A DNA stretch of 64,000 nucleotides from Streptomyces phaeolivaceus (lineage in GTDB: Bacteria; Actinomycetota; Actinomycetes; Streptomycetales; Streptomycetaceae). The stretch covers positions 1,054,001 to 1,118,000 of the forward strand of contig NZ_CP045096.1 of the NCBI RefSeq assembly GCF_009184865.1, read 5' to 3'. The position numbers and the translations under genes are program-made. The first letter of the stretch is position 1, and every line of letters begins with the position of its first letter. Shown here in pieces: positions 25,388-34,487 of the stretch. The notes under the pieces were generated by a model. That model was not told the origin of the DNA. It did not search any database and saw only the letters and a program-made list of their open reading frames with translations.

Positions 25388-28348
25388 TCAGCCGCCGTCG
25401 AGTCCGCACTCGGCCCAGATGACCTTGCCCTCCGGGGTGTAGCGGGTGCCCCAGCTCTGGGACAGCTGGGCGACCAGGAACAGGCCGCGTCCGCCCTCGT
25501 CGGTGGTGGCCGCCCGGCGCAGATGCGGGGCGGTGCTGCTGGTGTCGGCGACCTCGCAGATCAGGGAGCGGTCGCGCAGCAGCCGTACCCGGATGGGTCC
25601 GCCGCCGTGCCGGACGGCGTTGGTGACCAGTTCGCTGAGCATCAGTTCGGCGGCGAACGCGGCCTCGTGGAGCCCCCAGTCGGCGAGTTGGCGCATGGCG
25701 GCGGCGCGGACCTCGCTGACGCGGGCCGGGTCGGCGGGCAGTTCCCAGCCGGCGACACGGTCCGGGTCGAAGGCGTGGGTGCGGGCGACGAGCAGGGCGA
25801 TGTCGTCGCAGGGGTGGGCGGAGGCCACGGTGTCCAGGACGGCCCGGCAGGTCTCCTCGGGGGTGTGCTCGGGGTGGGCGAGGGCGGCGCGCAGCTGGTC
25901 GAGGACCACGTCGACGTCGCGGTCCCGGTCCTCGATGAGTCCGTCGGTGTAGAGGACCAGCCGGCTGCCCTCGGGCAGATGGATGTCGACGGACTCGAAG
26001 GGCAGGCCGCCGAGGCCGAGCGGGGGTCCGGCGGGCAGTTCGGGGAACGACACGGTGCCGTCGGGCTGGACCACGGCGGGCGGCGGATGGCCGGCGCGGG
26101 CCAGGGTGCACTGCTGCGAGGTCGGGTCGTAGACGGCGTACAGGCAGGTCGCGCCGATGATGCCGCCGCCGTCGGAGACGGGGTCCTCGCGGTCCAGACG
26201 ACCCACGAGGTTGTCGAGGTGGGTGAGGACCTCGTCCGGCGGGAAGTCGAGTTCGGCGAAGCTGCGGGCGGCCGTGCGGACGCGGCCCATGGTGGCGGCG
26301 GAGAGCATGCCGTGGCCGACGACGTCGCCGACGAAGAGGCCGACGCGGGTGCCGGAGAGCGGGATGACGTCGTACCAGTCGCCGCCGACGTCGGACTCGG
26401 CGGGCAGATAGCGGTGGGCGACCTCGACGGAGTCCTGGTCGGGGAGCCCCTGCGGGAGCAGGCTGCGCTGGAGGGCCAGGACCATGGTGCGTTCACGGGT
26501 GTAGCGGCGGGCGTTGTCGATGGACAGGGCGGCCCGGCTGGCGAGTTCGCGGGCCAGCGAGCGGTCGTCGTCGCCGAAGGGGGCGGGGTCCTGCGCCCGG
26601 TAGAAGGCGGCGACGCCGAGGACGACGCCACGGGCGACCAGGGGCACCGCGATGAGGGAGTGGACGTGGCCGAGCAGCCGGTCGGTGTGCTCGGGGTCCT
26701 GCGCGAGCCAGCCCGCGGCCGTCCTCAGGTCGGGCTCCAGGACCGCTTCCCCGCTGGTCAGACAGCGCAGCTGCGGGACGTTCGGGCCGTAGTCGACCTG
26801 TTTGCCGACGGGGCTGAAGGGGAGGTCGTCCCGGATGCCGTGGACCACCGTGCGGCGCAGATCGGTGCGCGGGTCGGCGGCCTCCTCGCCGCGCAGCACG
26901 GGTTCGGCGAGGTCGATGGTGACGAAGTCGGCGAGGCGGGGGACGGCCGTCTCGGCGAGTTCCTGGGCGGTGCGGCGTACGTCCAGGGTGGTGCCGATCC
27001 GGGCGCTGGCCTCGGACAGCAGCTCCAGTCGGCGGCGCGCGGCCAGGGCGTAGGTGCCGACATGGGGCTCCCCCACCATCAGGAGTCCTCTCTCGGGGGG
27101 CACGGAGCCGGGACCGCCGGTCGCGGTGCCGTCGACGCCCGCGGTGATCCTGCCGGGGGACGCGGCGCCGCGCATCCGGCCGGGGGCCGGGACGGCGGGC
27201 AGCGGGCCGGGGGCCACGGCGAGGGGGCTGCTCGACAGGCGCCGGGCGGCCGGGATGTCGGAGGGCCCGAGGGCGGGCGCGGGCTCGACGGGGACGTTCA
27301 GCACCTGCCCGGCCGGGCGCGGGGCGGCGAGCGGCTCGTGCCGTGGAACACCGGGCAGCACGGCCTCGACGGCGATGCCCTCGACGCCGGAGGCGCTGGT
27401 CATCGGGCGGCTCACGAGGGTGACCCGCCTGCCGTCGGTCAGGGGGACGTCGACGGCGGCTCGCTGTGCGCGGGAGATCAGCTCGGCGGCCTTCTCCAGG
27501 AGGGTGGCCCGGTCGACGGGGCGCAGTCCGAGGGCCAGTTCGTCGACGCCGACGCTGTGGTGCGGGCCGGCGCCGGCCTCGGCCCCGGCGTCCAGGTAGG
27601 CCCGCAGCAGGGATCGCTCCCGTACGGAGCTCTGGCCCAGCAGCCGTCGCTCGATGGCGGCGCCCGCCTTGCGGATCACGGCGTCGAGGGCGGGGTGCTC
27701 GAAGCCTCGGGGGTAGCCGAAGCACAGAACGCCCTCGATACGGCCGCTGAGCGGGTCGCGCACGGGGAGCGCGCGGCAGGCGCTGGCCTGGGAGCGTTCG
27801 GCGAAGTGCTCGGCGCCGTAGACCCGGATCAGGCGGCGTTCCGCGAGGGCGAGCCCGATGCCGTTGGTGCCGGCGAACCGCTCGGCGAACACGAACCCGG
27901 GGACGGTCTGGATGTCCGGAAGCCCTCTGGCCAGCGACGTCTGTCCGAACCTGCGCAGCAGCACCGTGCCGTTCGCGTCGGCGACGGAGATGTTCATGGC
28001 GCTGCCGGCGAACCTGGACTCCAGCCGGTCGAGGACGGGTACGGCGGCGCGGGCGATCCGGTCGTCCCGGTCGAAGTCGTCGCGGAAAGGGAGGTCGGAA
28101 CGGTCCGGCGACAGCCCCAGGGACCGGCAGCGCCGCCAGGAGCTGAGGATCGAGGTGCGCACGCCGGTCTCCAGCGGCTCGCCCTGGAGAAACCGCTCAC
28201 GGAAAAGGGTGGGACCCGTGCCGTCTGTCGCACGTCCCGGGAGTATCGGCTCGTCGTCGGACCGCACCACGCTGGCCTCACTCGCGCCCTGGACAATCCG
28301 CTTATCGGAAATATCTGGCATTGACGAGGATACGGGCATCAGCAACAT
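25388..28348 (-). CDS. GAF-SpoIIE phosphatase with HATPase domain
   Basis: A 986-aa cytoplasmic signalling protein. Residues about 40-230 resemble the ligand-sensing N-terminus of AcoR-type regulators (SSWRRCRSLGLSP, GTNGIGLAL). A linker rich in Pro/Ala follows, then a GAF domain (about 430-620), a PP2C/SpoIIE domain with GGDWYDVIP, VGDVVGHG and ARAGHPPP (about 640-850), and a C-terminal anti-sigma-type HATPase domain with LMLSELVTNAVRHG and DEGGRGLFLVAQL. Such proteins couple a signal to dephosphorylation of an anti-anti-sigma factor, and the ATPase part may act as an anti-sigma switch. Two starts are possible (28348 and 28321), neither with a clear ribosome site. No STAS partner lies nearby. 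Confidence 0.9.
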   Translation of the reverse strand: MLLMPVSSSMPDISDKRIVQGASEASVVRSDDEPILPGRATDGTGPTLFRERFLQGEPLETGVRTSILSSWRRCRSLGLSPDRSDLPFRDDFDRDDRIARAAVPVLDRLESRFAGSAMNISVADANGTVLLRRFGQTSLARGLPDIQTVPGFVFAERFAGTNGIGLALAERRLIRVYGAEHFAERSQASACRALPVRDPLSGRIEGVLCFGYPRGFEHPALDAVIRKAGAAIERRLLGQSSVRERSLLRAYLDAGAEAGAGPHHSVGVDELALGLRPVDRATLLEKAAELISRAQRAAVDVPLTDGRRVTLVSRPMTSASGVEGIAVEAVLPGVPRHEPLAAPRPAGQVLNVPVEPAPALGPSDIPAARRLSSSPLAVAPGPLPAVPAPGRMRGAASPGRITAGVDGTATGGPGSVPPERGLLMVGEPHVGTYALAARRRLELLSEASARIGTTLDVRRTAQELAETAVPRLADFVTIDLAEPVLRGEEAADPRTDLRRTVVHGIRDDLPFSPVGKQVDYGPNVPQLRCLTSGEAVLEPDLRTAAGWLAQDPEHTDRLLGHVHSLIAVPLVARGVVLGVAAFYRAQDPAPFGDDDRSLARELASRAALSIDNARRYTRERTMVLALQRSLLPQGLPDQDSVEVAHRYLPAESDVGGDWYDVIPLSGTRVGLFVGDVVGHGMLSAATMGRVRTAARSFAELDFPPDEVLTHLDNLVGRLDREDPVSDGGGIIGATCLYAVYDPTSQQCTLARAGHPPPAVVQPDGTVSFPELPAGPPLGLGGLPFESVDIHLPEGSRLVLYTDGLIEDRDRDVDVVLDQLRAALAHPEHTPEETCRAVLDTVASAHPCDDIALLVARTHAFDPDRVAGWELPADPARVSEVRAAAMRQLADWGLHEAAFAAELMLSELVTNAVRHGGGPIRVRLLRDRSLICEVADTSSTAPHLRRAATTDEGGRGLFLVAQLSQSWGTRYTPEGKVIWAECGLDGG

Positions 28349-28432
28349 GAGTCACGGTTCAGGGGTTTCCTCACACGCGGTGACCGGGTAGGGGCGGGCG
28401 CCCCACCCACCCGCGGACAAAGAACCCGCCCC

Positions 28433-29362
28433 TCAAAGAACCGCGACCGGGTTGACAGGTGACCCCGTTCCGCCCGGGACATTCAGCGGGGCCACGACAA
28501 GCAGGAACTCGTATCGCCCCGCCTCGGCGGTCGCCTCCGCGAGCGCTTCGAGGTCGAGGTTGTCCAGCAACGGCACCCCCATCGCGGTCACCGCCAGGGC
28601 GTGGACCGGGGAGTGCACGCCCGCCACGGGAGACGGCCGCACATCACTGTCACCGTCGCCCCCGAGCAGCGCGACCCCCCGTTCGGCCAGCAGGGGCACG
28701 GCGTCCACATGGAACCCGGCGCTCGCCGCGTCGGGGTCCCAGGCGCCGAGTTCCCGCCGGCGGCGGACGTGTCCGGAGCGCAGCAGCACCGCGTCGCCGT
28801 CGCCGATGGTCACACCGAGCGCCTCCTCGGCGGCGAGGACGTCCCCGGCACGCACCGCGCGCCCCGGCTCCAGCCAGCGGACACCGAGGACGGCGGGCAG
28901 GTCGAGGAGCACCCCTCTCGTGACGAGCGGGCCGAGCGCGGAGACCGCGCCGAACCGGGCCCCGGCGGCGCCCACCGCCTCCCGGGCCGGGCGGCCGTCG
29001 TAGAGCAGTCCGCGATAGGCGATGTGACTGAGGGCGTCGAGATGGGTGACGCCCTTGCCGTGGTAGTCGGCGGCGATGAAGTCCTTGTGGGTCGTGGGCT
29101 CCGGGCTCTCCACATCCCCCAGATCGGTCATGTGGTGCAGGGCGGGCTTCCGGTTGTCCGGACCCGGCCGGGTGTTCCACGGCAGTGCCATCGGCACGAC
29201 CACCCCCGACCGCACGCTCCCCACGGCCCGCCGCACATGGTCGGCGGTCACCCGGTTCCAGGCCCCGCGATCGGCCCGCTCCCAGCGTCCCCACGTACGG
29301 ACCGCCTCGAAGAGCGCGTCGAACTCCGACCGGGAGACGGCGGGCCCGTTGTAGGCGTTCAT
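28433..29362 (-). CDS. cyclase family protein (kynurenine-formamidase-like)
   Basis: A 309-aa metal-dependent hydrolase of the Cyclase superfamily. The signature metal site is present as YHGKGVTHLDALSH (HxGTHxDxxxH type, with Val for the usual Gly/Thr), plus a downstream GGDGDSD and an HSPVHALAVTAMGVPLLDN block. Members include bacterial kynurenine formamidases and uncharacterised amidases or lactonases. The specificity is unclear. The gene stands alone, with a 14-bp direct repeat in its 5' leader. Confidence 0.88.
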   Translation of the reverse strand: MNAYNGPAVSRSEFDALFEAVRTWGRWERADRGAWNRVTADHVRRAVGSVRSGVVVPMALPWNTRPGPDNRKPALHHMTDLGDVESPEPTTHKDFIAADYHGKGVTHLDALSHIAYRGLLYDGRPAREAVGAAGARFGAVSALGPLVTRGVLLDLPAVLGVRWLEPGRAVRAGDVLAAEEALGVTIGDGDAVLLRSGHVRRRRELGAWDPDAASAGFHVDAVPLLAERGVALLGGDGDSDVRPSPVAGVHSPVHALAVTAMGVPLLDNLDLEALAEATAEAGRYEFLLVVAPLNVPGGTGSPVNPVAVL

Positions 29363-29367
29363 CCCTG

Positions 29368-29395
29368 CTCACCACTCACCGCTCACCACTCACCG
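29368..29395. repeat. 14-bp direct repeat x2 (CTCACCACTCACCG)
   Basis: Two perfect adjacent copies, 29368-29381 and 29382-29395, directly upstream of the cyclase start codon on the minus strand. They probably lie in its leader. Confidence 0.85.
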
Positions 29396-29579
29396 TTCGC
29401 GCTCGGTGTCACAAAGGGACAGCGGAAGTACCCGAAAAGCACCTTATGTCGCCCACACCGTCGCCGTCCTCGCCACTGGATTCGAGCACACTGCAAATTT
29501 TACCCAGCGCAATGATTCATTCGGCGGTCCCGTCCGTACCCCTTGGCGACCGACTCCCCTGCCAGGAGGTGCCCTTTAC

Positions 29580-30398
29580 ATGCGTCGCACATGGAGCATC
29601 GGAACGATCTTCGTGAGCGGCGGTCTGCTGATGACCGTCGCCGCGCTCGCCTATCCCGCCATGGTCGGTGTGGAGAACACGTCCGCCACCCCCGAGCGGA
29701 TCATCGCCAACACCCAGTACGGCCCCCTCACGGAGGCGGACCGGGACTTCGTCATCAAGGTGCGTGCCGCCGGGCTGTGGGAGTACCCGCTCGGCGAGAT
29801 GGCCATGGAGCGCGGTACGACACCGGAGATGAAGGAGGCCGGTGAGCATCTGGTCGTCGGGCACGCGGGCCTCGACGAGCTGTGCCGCAAGATCGCGCCC
29901 GAACTGGGCATCACCCTCAACAACCAGGCCAGCCCACAACAGCAGCAGTTCGTGGCGACCGCCGACGCGGCCACCGGCAAGGAGTTCGACTCGACCGCGG
30001 TCACCATCATGCGGGTCACCCACGGGCAGATCTTCCCGACCATCGCCAAGATCCGCGCCAGCACCCGGAACACCATGGTGCGCCAGCTGGCCGACCTCGC
30101 CAACGACACCGTGCTCGACCACATCACCGTGCTGGAGAAGACCGGCCTGGTCAACCACGACCAGGTCAACTACCAGCAGACCAACCCGCCGAAGCTCCCC
30201 TCGGAGCAGGTCACCCCGCCCGTGCCGCAGCCGGGAGCGCCGATGGTCGTGCTGACGCCCCGCCCGGATCTGAACGTGCGGACGACCGCCCCGACGGCCC
30301 CGCCCACGGACGGCTCGACGGACGGCTCGACGGACGGCTCCGGGAGCGGCTCGGCGGACAACTCCGCGACCGGGGCGGACGGTTCCACCGTGGACTGA
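29580..30398 (+). CDS. secreted DUF4142 protein
   Basis: A 272-aa protein. The ATG at 29580 is fixed by an AGGAGGTG ribosome site 8 nt upstream. It opens with MRRTW and a hydrophobic helix (IGTIFVSGGLLMTVAALAYPAM), a signal peptide or anchor. The DUF4142 domain follows (about residues 45-185): TEADRDFVIKVRAAGLWEYPLGEMA, a ferritin-like helical bundle with HLVVGHAGLD. The tail is Pro/Thr-rich with STDGSTDGSTDGSGSGS repeats, typical of a wall-spanning linker. The function of DUF4142 is not established. It is convergent with the MarR gene. Confidence 0.88.
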   Translation: MRRTWSIGTIFVSGGLLMTVAALAYPAMVGVENTSATPERIIANTQYGPLTEADRDFVIKVRAAGLWEYPLGEMAMERGTTPEMKEAGEHLVVGHAGLDELCRKIAPELGITLNNQASPQQQQFVATADAATGKEFDSTAVTIMRVTHGQIFPTIAKIRASTRNTMVRQLADLANDTVLDHITVLEKTGLVNHDQVNYQQTNPPKLPSEQVTPPVPQPGAPMVVLTPRPDLNVRTTAPTAPPTDGSTDGSTDGSGSGSADNSATGADGSTVD

Positions 30399-30413
30399 CC
30401 GCCCCGCGAGGGC

Positions 30414-30947
30414 TCAGGCTCCCCGGCCCACCCATGTGTCGACCCAGCCGAGCGGGTACGTCTCCGTGTCGTCCGGCGCCGGGGCCGCCGGTTCCCCGCC
30501 CGCCGTGTTGAACGCGGTCAACGCGTCGACGAGCGCCGCCCGTTGGTGCGGAGCGAGGCGCTCGACGACCGTGGCGAGTTCGGTGCGCCGCCGGGCCATG
30601 ACCTCCTCGACGGCGCGCCGGCCCTCGTCGGTGAGCCGCAGCAGGGTCTCGCGGCGGTTGTCGGGGTTGGTCTGCCGGTCGGCGAGTCCGGCCGCGATCA
30701 GCCGGTCGACCATGCGCATCGCGGTGGACGGGGCGACCTGGAGCTGATCGGCGAGCACGACGAGTTTCGTGGCGCCCCGCGTGGACAGCACCACCAGCAT
30801 CCGGAACTGCGGCAGCGTCACCCGCTCCCCGACGGCGGCGAGTGACCGTGCGGAGATCGCGACCAACAGCCGCGACGCGGTGAGCACCGCGCGCGTCACC
30901 TCATCGACGTCGTCCACGTCACTTGCCAGACCATCGCGTTCAGTCAT
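30414..30947 (-). CDS. MarR-family transcription regulator
   Basis: A 177-aa winged-helix regulator with the MarR core: TLPQFRMLVVLSTRGATKLVVLADQLQVAPSTAMRMVDRLIAAGLADR as the DNA-binding helices, DNRRETLLRLTDEG as the wing, and flanking dimerisation helices. MarR proteins normally repress a neighbouring transporter or enzyme gene and release DNA on binding a small phenolic or oxidised ligand. No divergent target is adjacent; the upstream neighbour is the co-oriented GH36 gene, 47 nt away, so the target is unknown. Confidence 0.93.
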   Translation of the reverse strand: MTERDGLASDVDDVDEVTRAVLTASRLLVAISARSLAAVGERVTLPQFRMLVVLSTRGATKLVVLADQLQVAPSTAMRMVDRLIAAGLADRQTNPDNRRETLLRLTDEGRRAVEEVMARRRTELATVVERLAPHQRAALVDALTAFNTAGGEPAAPAPDDTETYPLGWVDTWVGRGA

Positions 30948-30994
30948 GGTCCCTTTCTATCCCGCCGCGTCCTGCCGCCCGTCGGCGGATCCGC

Positions 30995-33211
30995 TCAGAT
31001 TTTCCCTCCCCATGACCGAACGACCGAACGCGAGGTCCCGTCGAAGGCGATCAGCACCGCCGACCCCTCCACCGGCAGGGTCACCCGCAGCACATGACCC
31101 GACGCGTTCCAGTCGAGGTTCGTACGCTCCCCCGCCTCGAACAGCACCCGGGGCGGACCGCCGCCGACCCCCGGCAGCGTCAACTCCACCGTCGCGGGCG
31201 CCCCTTCGCGCCGCCACAGCGCCAACAGGGTCGTACCGTCCTCGGCGGTCAGCGCGAGGGCGAGCAGACCGTCGCGCCAGCCCGGGAACCCGAGGGGCCA
31301 GTGCGGGCGGGCGGTGGGCAGGAGGTGGCGGTAGGTCTTGTACGTGGCGAGGGCCTCGCGGACCAGGGCCGATCGCGCGTCGTCCAGGAGGTCGGGACGG
31401 CCACTGAGGTGGACGCGGCCGAGCATCGCCGACACCAGTACCGTGCCGAGTTCGGCGGCGGTGTGCCCTGGCTGCGGGTACGCCCAGATCGCGCCCTGTT
31501 CCGGGGTGACGGCCGTGGGGGCGGCGGCGGCCACGGCCGGGAGCAGCCGGAAGTCCTGCTGGTCGGTGACCGAGTGGATGGGCAGCCGGGAGAGGATCGC
31601 GTGGTCGGTGCGGCTGCCGCCGGCCGCGCAGCTCTCCAGGACCAGACCGGGATGGCGGTCGAGGACACCGTCGAGCCAGTCGAGATGGGCGCGGTTGTGG
31701 CCGAGGAGGCCGTCGCCGGGGCTGTCGGTACCGTCGGGGCCGTCGGTGCCCGCGCCGATGTCGATGTTGTGGTCGAGCTTGAGATAGCCGACGCCGTAGT
31801 CGCGTACGAGCCGGTCCACGACCCCGTCGAGGTGGGCGCGGGCGGCCGGGTGGCGCAGATCGAGCTGGTGGCGGCCCCACTCCACGAGGCGGACGCCGTC
31901 CCGTCGGAAGAACGCCTCGTCGGGCAGTTCGGCGGCGACCGCGCTGCGCACCCCCACGACCTCCGGCTCCAGCCACAGCCCCGGCACCATGCCCGCCGCG
32001 CGGATCCGGTCGACGACCTCGCGGAGCCCGCCGGGGAACCGCGACTTCGACTCCTCCCACTCCCCCACCGCGTCCCACCAGCCCGGCACCCCGCCGGGGC
32101 CGACCGCGCCCGGTGGCTCGGCGTCGTACCAGCCCGCGTCGACACAGAACACCTCGGCGCCCGCCGCCGCTGCCGCGTCGACCAGGGGGAGCAGCGCCTC
32201 GGTGCTGGGCTCGCCCATCAGGCTGTTCATGAAGTCGTTGAAGACGACGGGGAGCCGGTCGAGGTCCGGATGCGGCCGGCGGGTGGCCCGCCGGTGTGCC
32301 GTCAGCGCGGCGAGGGCCGCCTCCGGGCCGCCTTCCGGTACGAGGGCGACGGCGGCCGGGACCGTACGGAAGGACTCGCCCGGGGCGAGGCGGCGGCGCC
32401 AGTGGTGTTCACGGTCCGTGGGGCCGGACAGGGTGAGGTACACGTCGTCGAAGCGGTCGCCCAGTTCGGCGTGCCAGGAGCCGTTGTGCTCGATCTGCCA
32501 GAGCAGGGCCCGGCCGGTCGCCGTCTCCTCCAGACACCCCATGGGCAGGTACTCGGACGAGGACCATGCCCCGGTGCTGGTCACGGCGACACGGTTCTTC
32601 GACCCGGTCTGGCCGTACGCGACCATGCCGACGTCGTACAGGCCGCGTGCGGCGAGGGTGGCCCGGGACCAGCGGAACTCGCCGCTCCAGGGGTTGGCGG
32701 CCAGCCAGAGGGAGAGGCCGTCCTCCCAGCGCTCGCCGGGCGGGAGACTGCGGGCCAGGTTGGACAGAGCGAGAGAGGAAACGTATTCCAGGGTGACCGG
32801 GGAATCGCCGGCGTTCTTGACCCGGGCCTCGGCGTGCAGCACGGGTACGCCGTCCCGCAGCCGGTACACGGCGGTCACCCGCAGCCCGGTGGCGTCGTCG
32901 GCCATCCGGACACGCAACGTCCGTGTCCCGGAGTCGGCCTCCTCCTCGTGGCCGGTGCAGCGCAGCCCTCGCGACAGCGCCCCGTCCACATGCCGCTTGC
33001 CCGAGGTGCCGAGCCGCCCACCGCCCGCGACCTGGACCTCCACCAGGGGCAGCGCCCGCCGCGCGAGCCGCTCGCACACCCCGGGCTCCCGCCCGGGGTC
33101 GGGCAGCCCCGCCACCTCCCCCACGGCCGACAGCCGTGCCGGTCCGGCCGGGTCGAGGGACACGAGGAGCGACAACTCGTCGCTCCCCCAGCACAGATGG
33201 GTGAGGGTCAT
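30995..33211 (-). CDS. GH36 alpha-galactosidase
   Basis: A 738-aa intracellular glycosidase (no signal peptide). It has an N-terminal beta-sandwich (1 to about 280), a TIM-barrel (about 290-620) and a C-terminal beta domain. The GH36 nucleophile Asp480 is in YLKLDHN and the acid/base Asp550 in SVTDQQDF, with ESCAAGGSRTD between. The family releases alpha-linked galactose from melibiose or raffinose-type sugars. The start at 33211 has GGAG 8 nt upstream. A LacI-type operator core (AAACGTTT) lies 22 nt upstream of the start codon. No transporter is adjacent, so the sugar must be imported elsewhere. Confidence 0.93.
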   Translation of the reverse strand: MTLTHLCWGSDELSLLVSLDPAGPARLSAVGEVAGLPDPGREPGVCERLARRALPLVEVQVAGGGRLGTSGKRHVDGALSRGLRCTGHEEEADSGTRTLRVRMADDATGLRVTAVYRLRDGVPVLHAEARVKNAGDSPVTLEYVSSLALSNLARSLPPGERWEDGLSLWLAANPWSGEFRWSRATLAARGLYDVGMVAYGQTGSKNRVAVTSTGAWSSSEYLPMGCLEETATGRALLWQIEHNGSWHAELGDRFDDVYLTLSGPTDREHHWRRRLAPGESFRTVPAAVALVPEGGPEAALAALTAHRRATRRPHPDLDRLPVVFNDFMNSLMGEPSTEALLPLVDAAAAAGAEVFCVDAGWYDAEPPGAVGPGGVPGWWDAVGEWEESKSRFPGGLREVVDRIRAAGMVPGLWLEPEVVGVRSAVAAELPDEAFFRRDGVRLVEWGRHQLDLRHPAARAHLDGVVDRLVRDYGVGYLKLDHNIDIGAGTDGPDGTDSPGDGLLGHNRAHLDWLDGVLDRHPGLVLESCAAGGSRTDHAILSRLPIHSVTDQQDFRLLPAVAAAAPTAVTPEQGAIWAYPQPGHTAAELGTVLVSAMLGRVHLSGRPDLLDDARSALVREALATYKTYRHLLPTARPHWPLGFPGWRDGLLALALTAEDGTTLLALWRREGAPATVELTLPGVGGGPPRVLFEAGERTNLDWNASGHVLRVTLPVEGSAVLIAFDGTSRSVVRSWGGKI

Positions 33212-33227
33212 GAGGGCGCTCCACGAT

Positions 33228-33245
33228 ACAGAAAACGTTTACTCG
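33228..33245. promoter_or_regulatory. LacI-family operator candidate before the GH36 gene
   Basis: ACAGAAAACGTTTACTC contains the palindrome AAACGTTT (33233-33240), typical of LacI-family operators. It overlaps the expected promoter or leader of the GH36 gene. Confidence 0.55.
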
Positions 33246-33367
33246 ACCTCGCTCACGCTAGCCAGTTCCAGCCGGTCACCGCAAGATGCCGGTGGCTCCC
33301 ACCGGATTCCGCGAGGCCCCGTGGCTCGCGAGGCCCCCGTGGGCGTCCGTGGGCGTCTGTTGGCGGG

Positions 33368-33585
33368 TCAGCCCGCGACGACGGTGATGCGGTCGGTGAT
33401 GTCGCGACAAGGCTCTGGAGGTAGCGGTACGCGGTGGAGCGGGCGGCGCCGGGCCGCTCGGCCACCGCCGTGCCGGAGAAGACGAGGCCGGTGTCGTCGA
33501 ACATGGTCAGGATGTCGAGCGCCCGGTCGGCCGTGGAGTTGCGGTCGCGGTAGGCGGGGGAGGCGTTTCCTGCCGTGCGGGGCAC
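33368..33585 (-). pseudogene. IclR-family regulator remnant
   Basis: From a GTG at 33585 the minus strand reads an IclR helix-turn-helix: NSTADRALDILTMFDDTG, then VFSGTAVAERPGAARSTAYRYLQSLV. The frame then loses similarity. In a shifted frame the sequence ends RDITDRITVVAG with a stop at 33368. The effector-binding domain of about 170 residues is missing, so this is an internally deleted regulator. It sits just downstream of the aromatic catabolic operon it may once have controlled. Confidence 0.72.
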
Positions 33586-33644
33586 TGTGGCGGGCGGGCG
33601 CGGATCGTCGTCGACCGCGCCCGGTCGCCTCCCTCGTGCGGCGG

Positions 33645-34487
33645 TTACGGCTGGTCCTTGACCACGGTGTTGCGCAGTTCGCCGATGCCCTCGACCGTGG
33701 TGACGAGTTCCTGCCCCGGCCGCAGGAACACCTTCGGATCGCGGCCCGCGCCCACGCCGCCCGGGGTCCCGGTGCAGATCAGGTCGCCGGGCAGCAGCGT
33801 GATGATGGTGCTGACGTACGCGATGATCTCGGCCACGTCGAAGAGCAGGTCGGCCGTGTTGGACTTCTGTGTGACGTGTCCGTCGACCGCGCAGGAGATG
33901 GTCAGGCCCGAGGCGCCGGGCGGGAGTTCGTCGGGGGTGACGAGCAGGGGGCCGACCGGGGTGGTCGCCTCGAAGGTCTTGCCGGAGAGGAACTCCCTGG
34001 TGCGGTGCTGCCAGTCCCGGACGGTGACGTCGTTGACGACCGTGTAGCCGGCGACGTGGTCCAGGGCCGCCTCCCGCGCTATGCGGCGGCCGGGACGGCC
34101 GATGACGACGCCGAGTTCGGCCTCCCAGTCGAGGTCGTCGCTGACGGACGGCATGTGGATGTCGTCCCGCGCGCCGACGAGGGAGCCGTCGAACTTGGCG
34201 AACAGGGTGGGGTGGGTGGGGGTGGGGCGGCCCATCTCCTTGATGTGGGTGGCGTAGTTGAGGCCCAGGCAGACGATCTTGTTCGGGTGGGGCACCAGGG
34301 GGGCGAGGGACGCGTCGGCGAGCGGGACGCGCTCGCCGTCCCGGGCGGCCCACTCCCGCCAGCGGTCCCCGCAGGCCAGCAGGGCACCGACGTCGGCGTA
34401 CGGCAGCAGGACGAGTTCCTGGCCCTCCTGCCGGGCGACGGTGGTGGTCTCGTACCCGTCGGCGAGACGGACGGTGGCGAGCCTCAT
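33645..34487 (-). CDS. fumarylacetoacetate hydrolase family protein
   Basis: A 280-aa FAH-family enzyme. The core has KIVCLGLNYATHIKEMGRP, FAKFDGSLVGARDDI, the metal-binding DWEAELGVVIGR, YTVVNDVTVRDWQ and DLICTGTPGGVGAGRDP. The family hydrolyses C-C bonds of acylpyruvates or hydrates/decarboxylates ring-cleavage products. Its ATG overlaps the stop of the flavin hydroxylase gene (ATGA), so it should act on the product of the hydroxylase and dioxygenase of this operon. Last gene of the operon. Confidence 0.93.
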   Translation of the reverse strand: MRLATVRLADGYETTTVARQEGQELVLLPYADVGALLACGDRWREWAARDGERVPLADASLAPLVPHPNKIVCLGLNYATHIKEMGRPTPTHPTLFAKFDGSLVGARDDIHMPSVSDDLDWEAELGVVIGRPGRRIAREAALDHVAGYTVVNDVTVRDWQHRTREFLSGKTFEATTPVGPLLVTPDELPPGASGLTISCAVDGHVTQKSNTADLLFDVAEIIAYVSTIITLLPGDLICTGTPGGVGAGRDPKVFLRPGQELVTTVEGIGELRNTVVKDQP

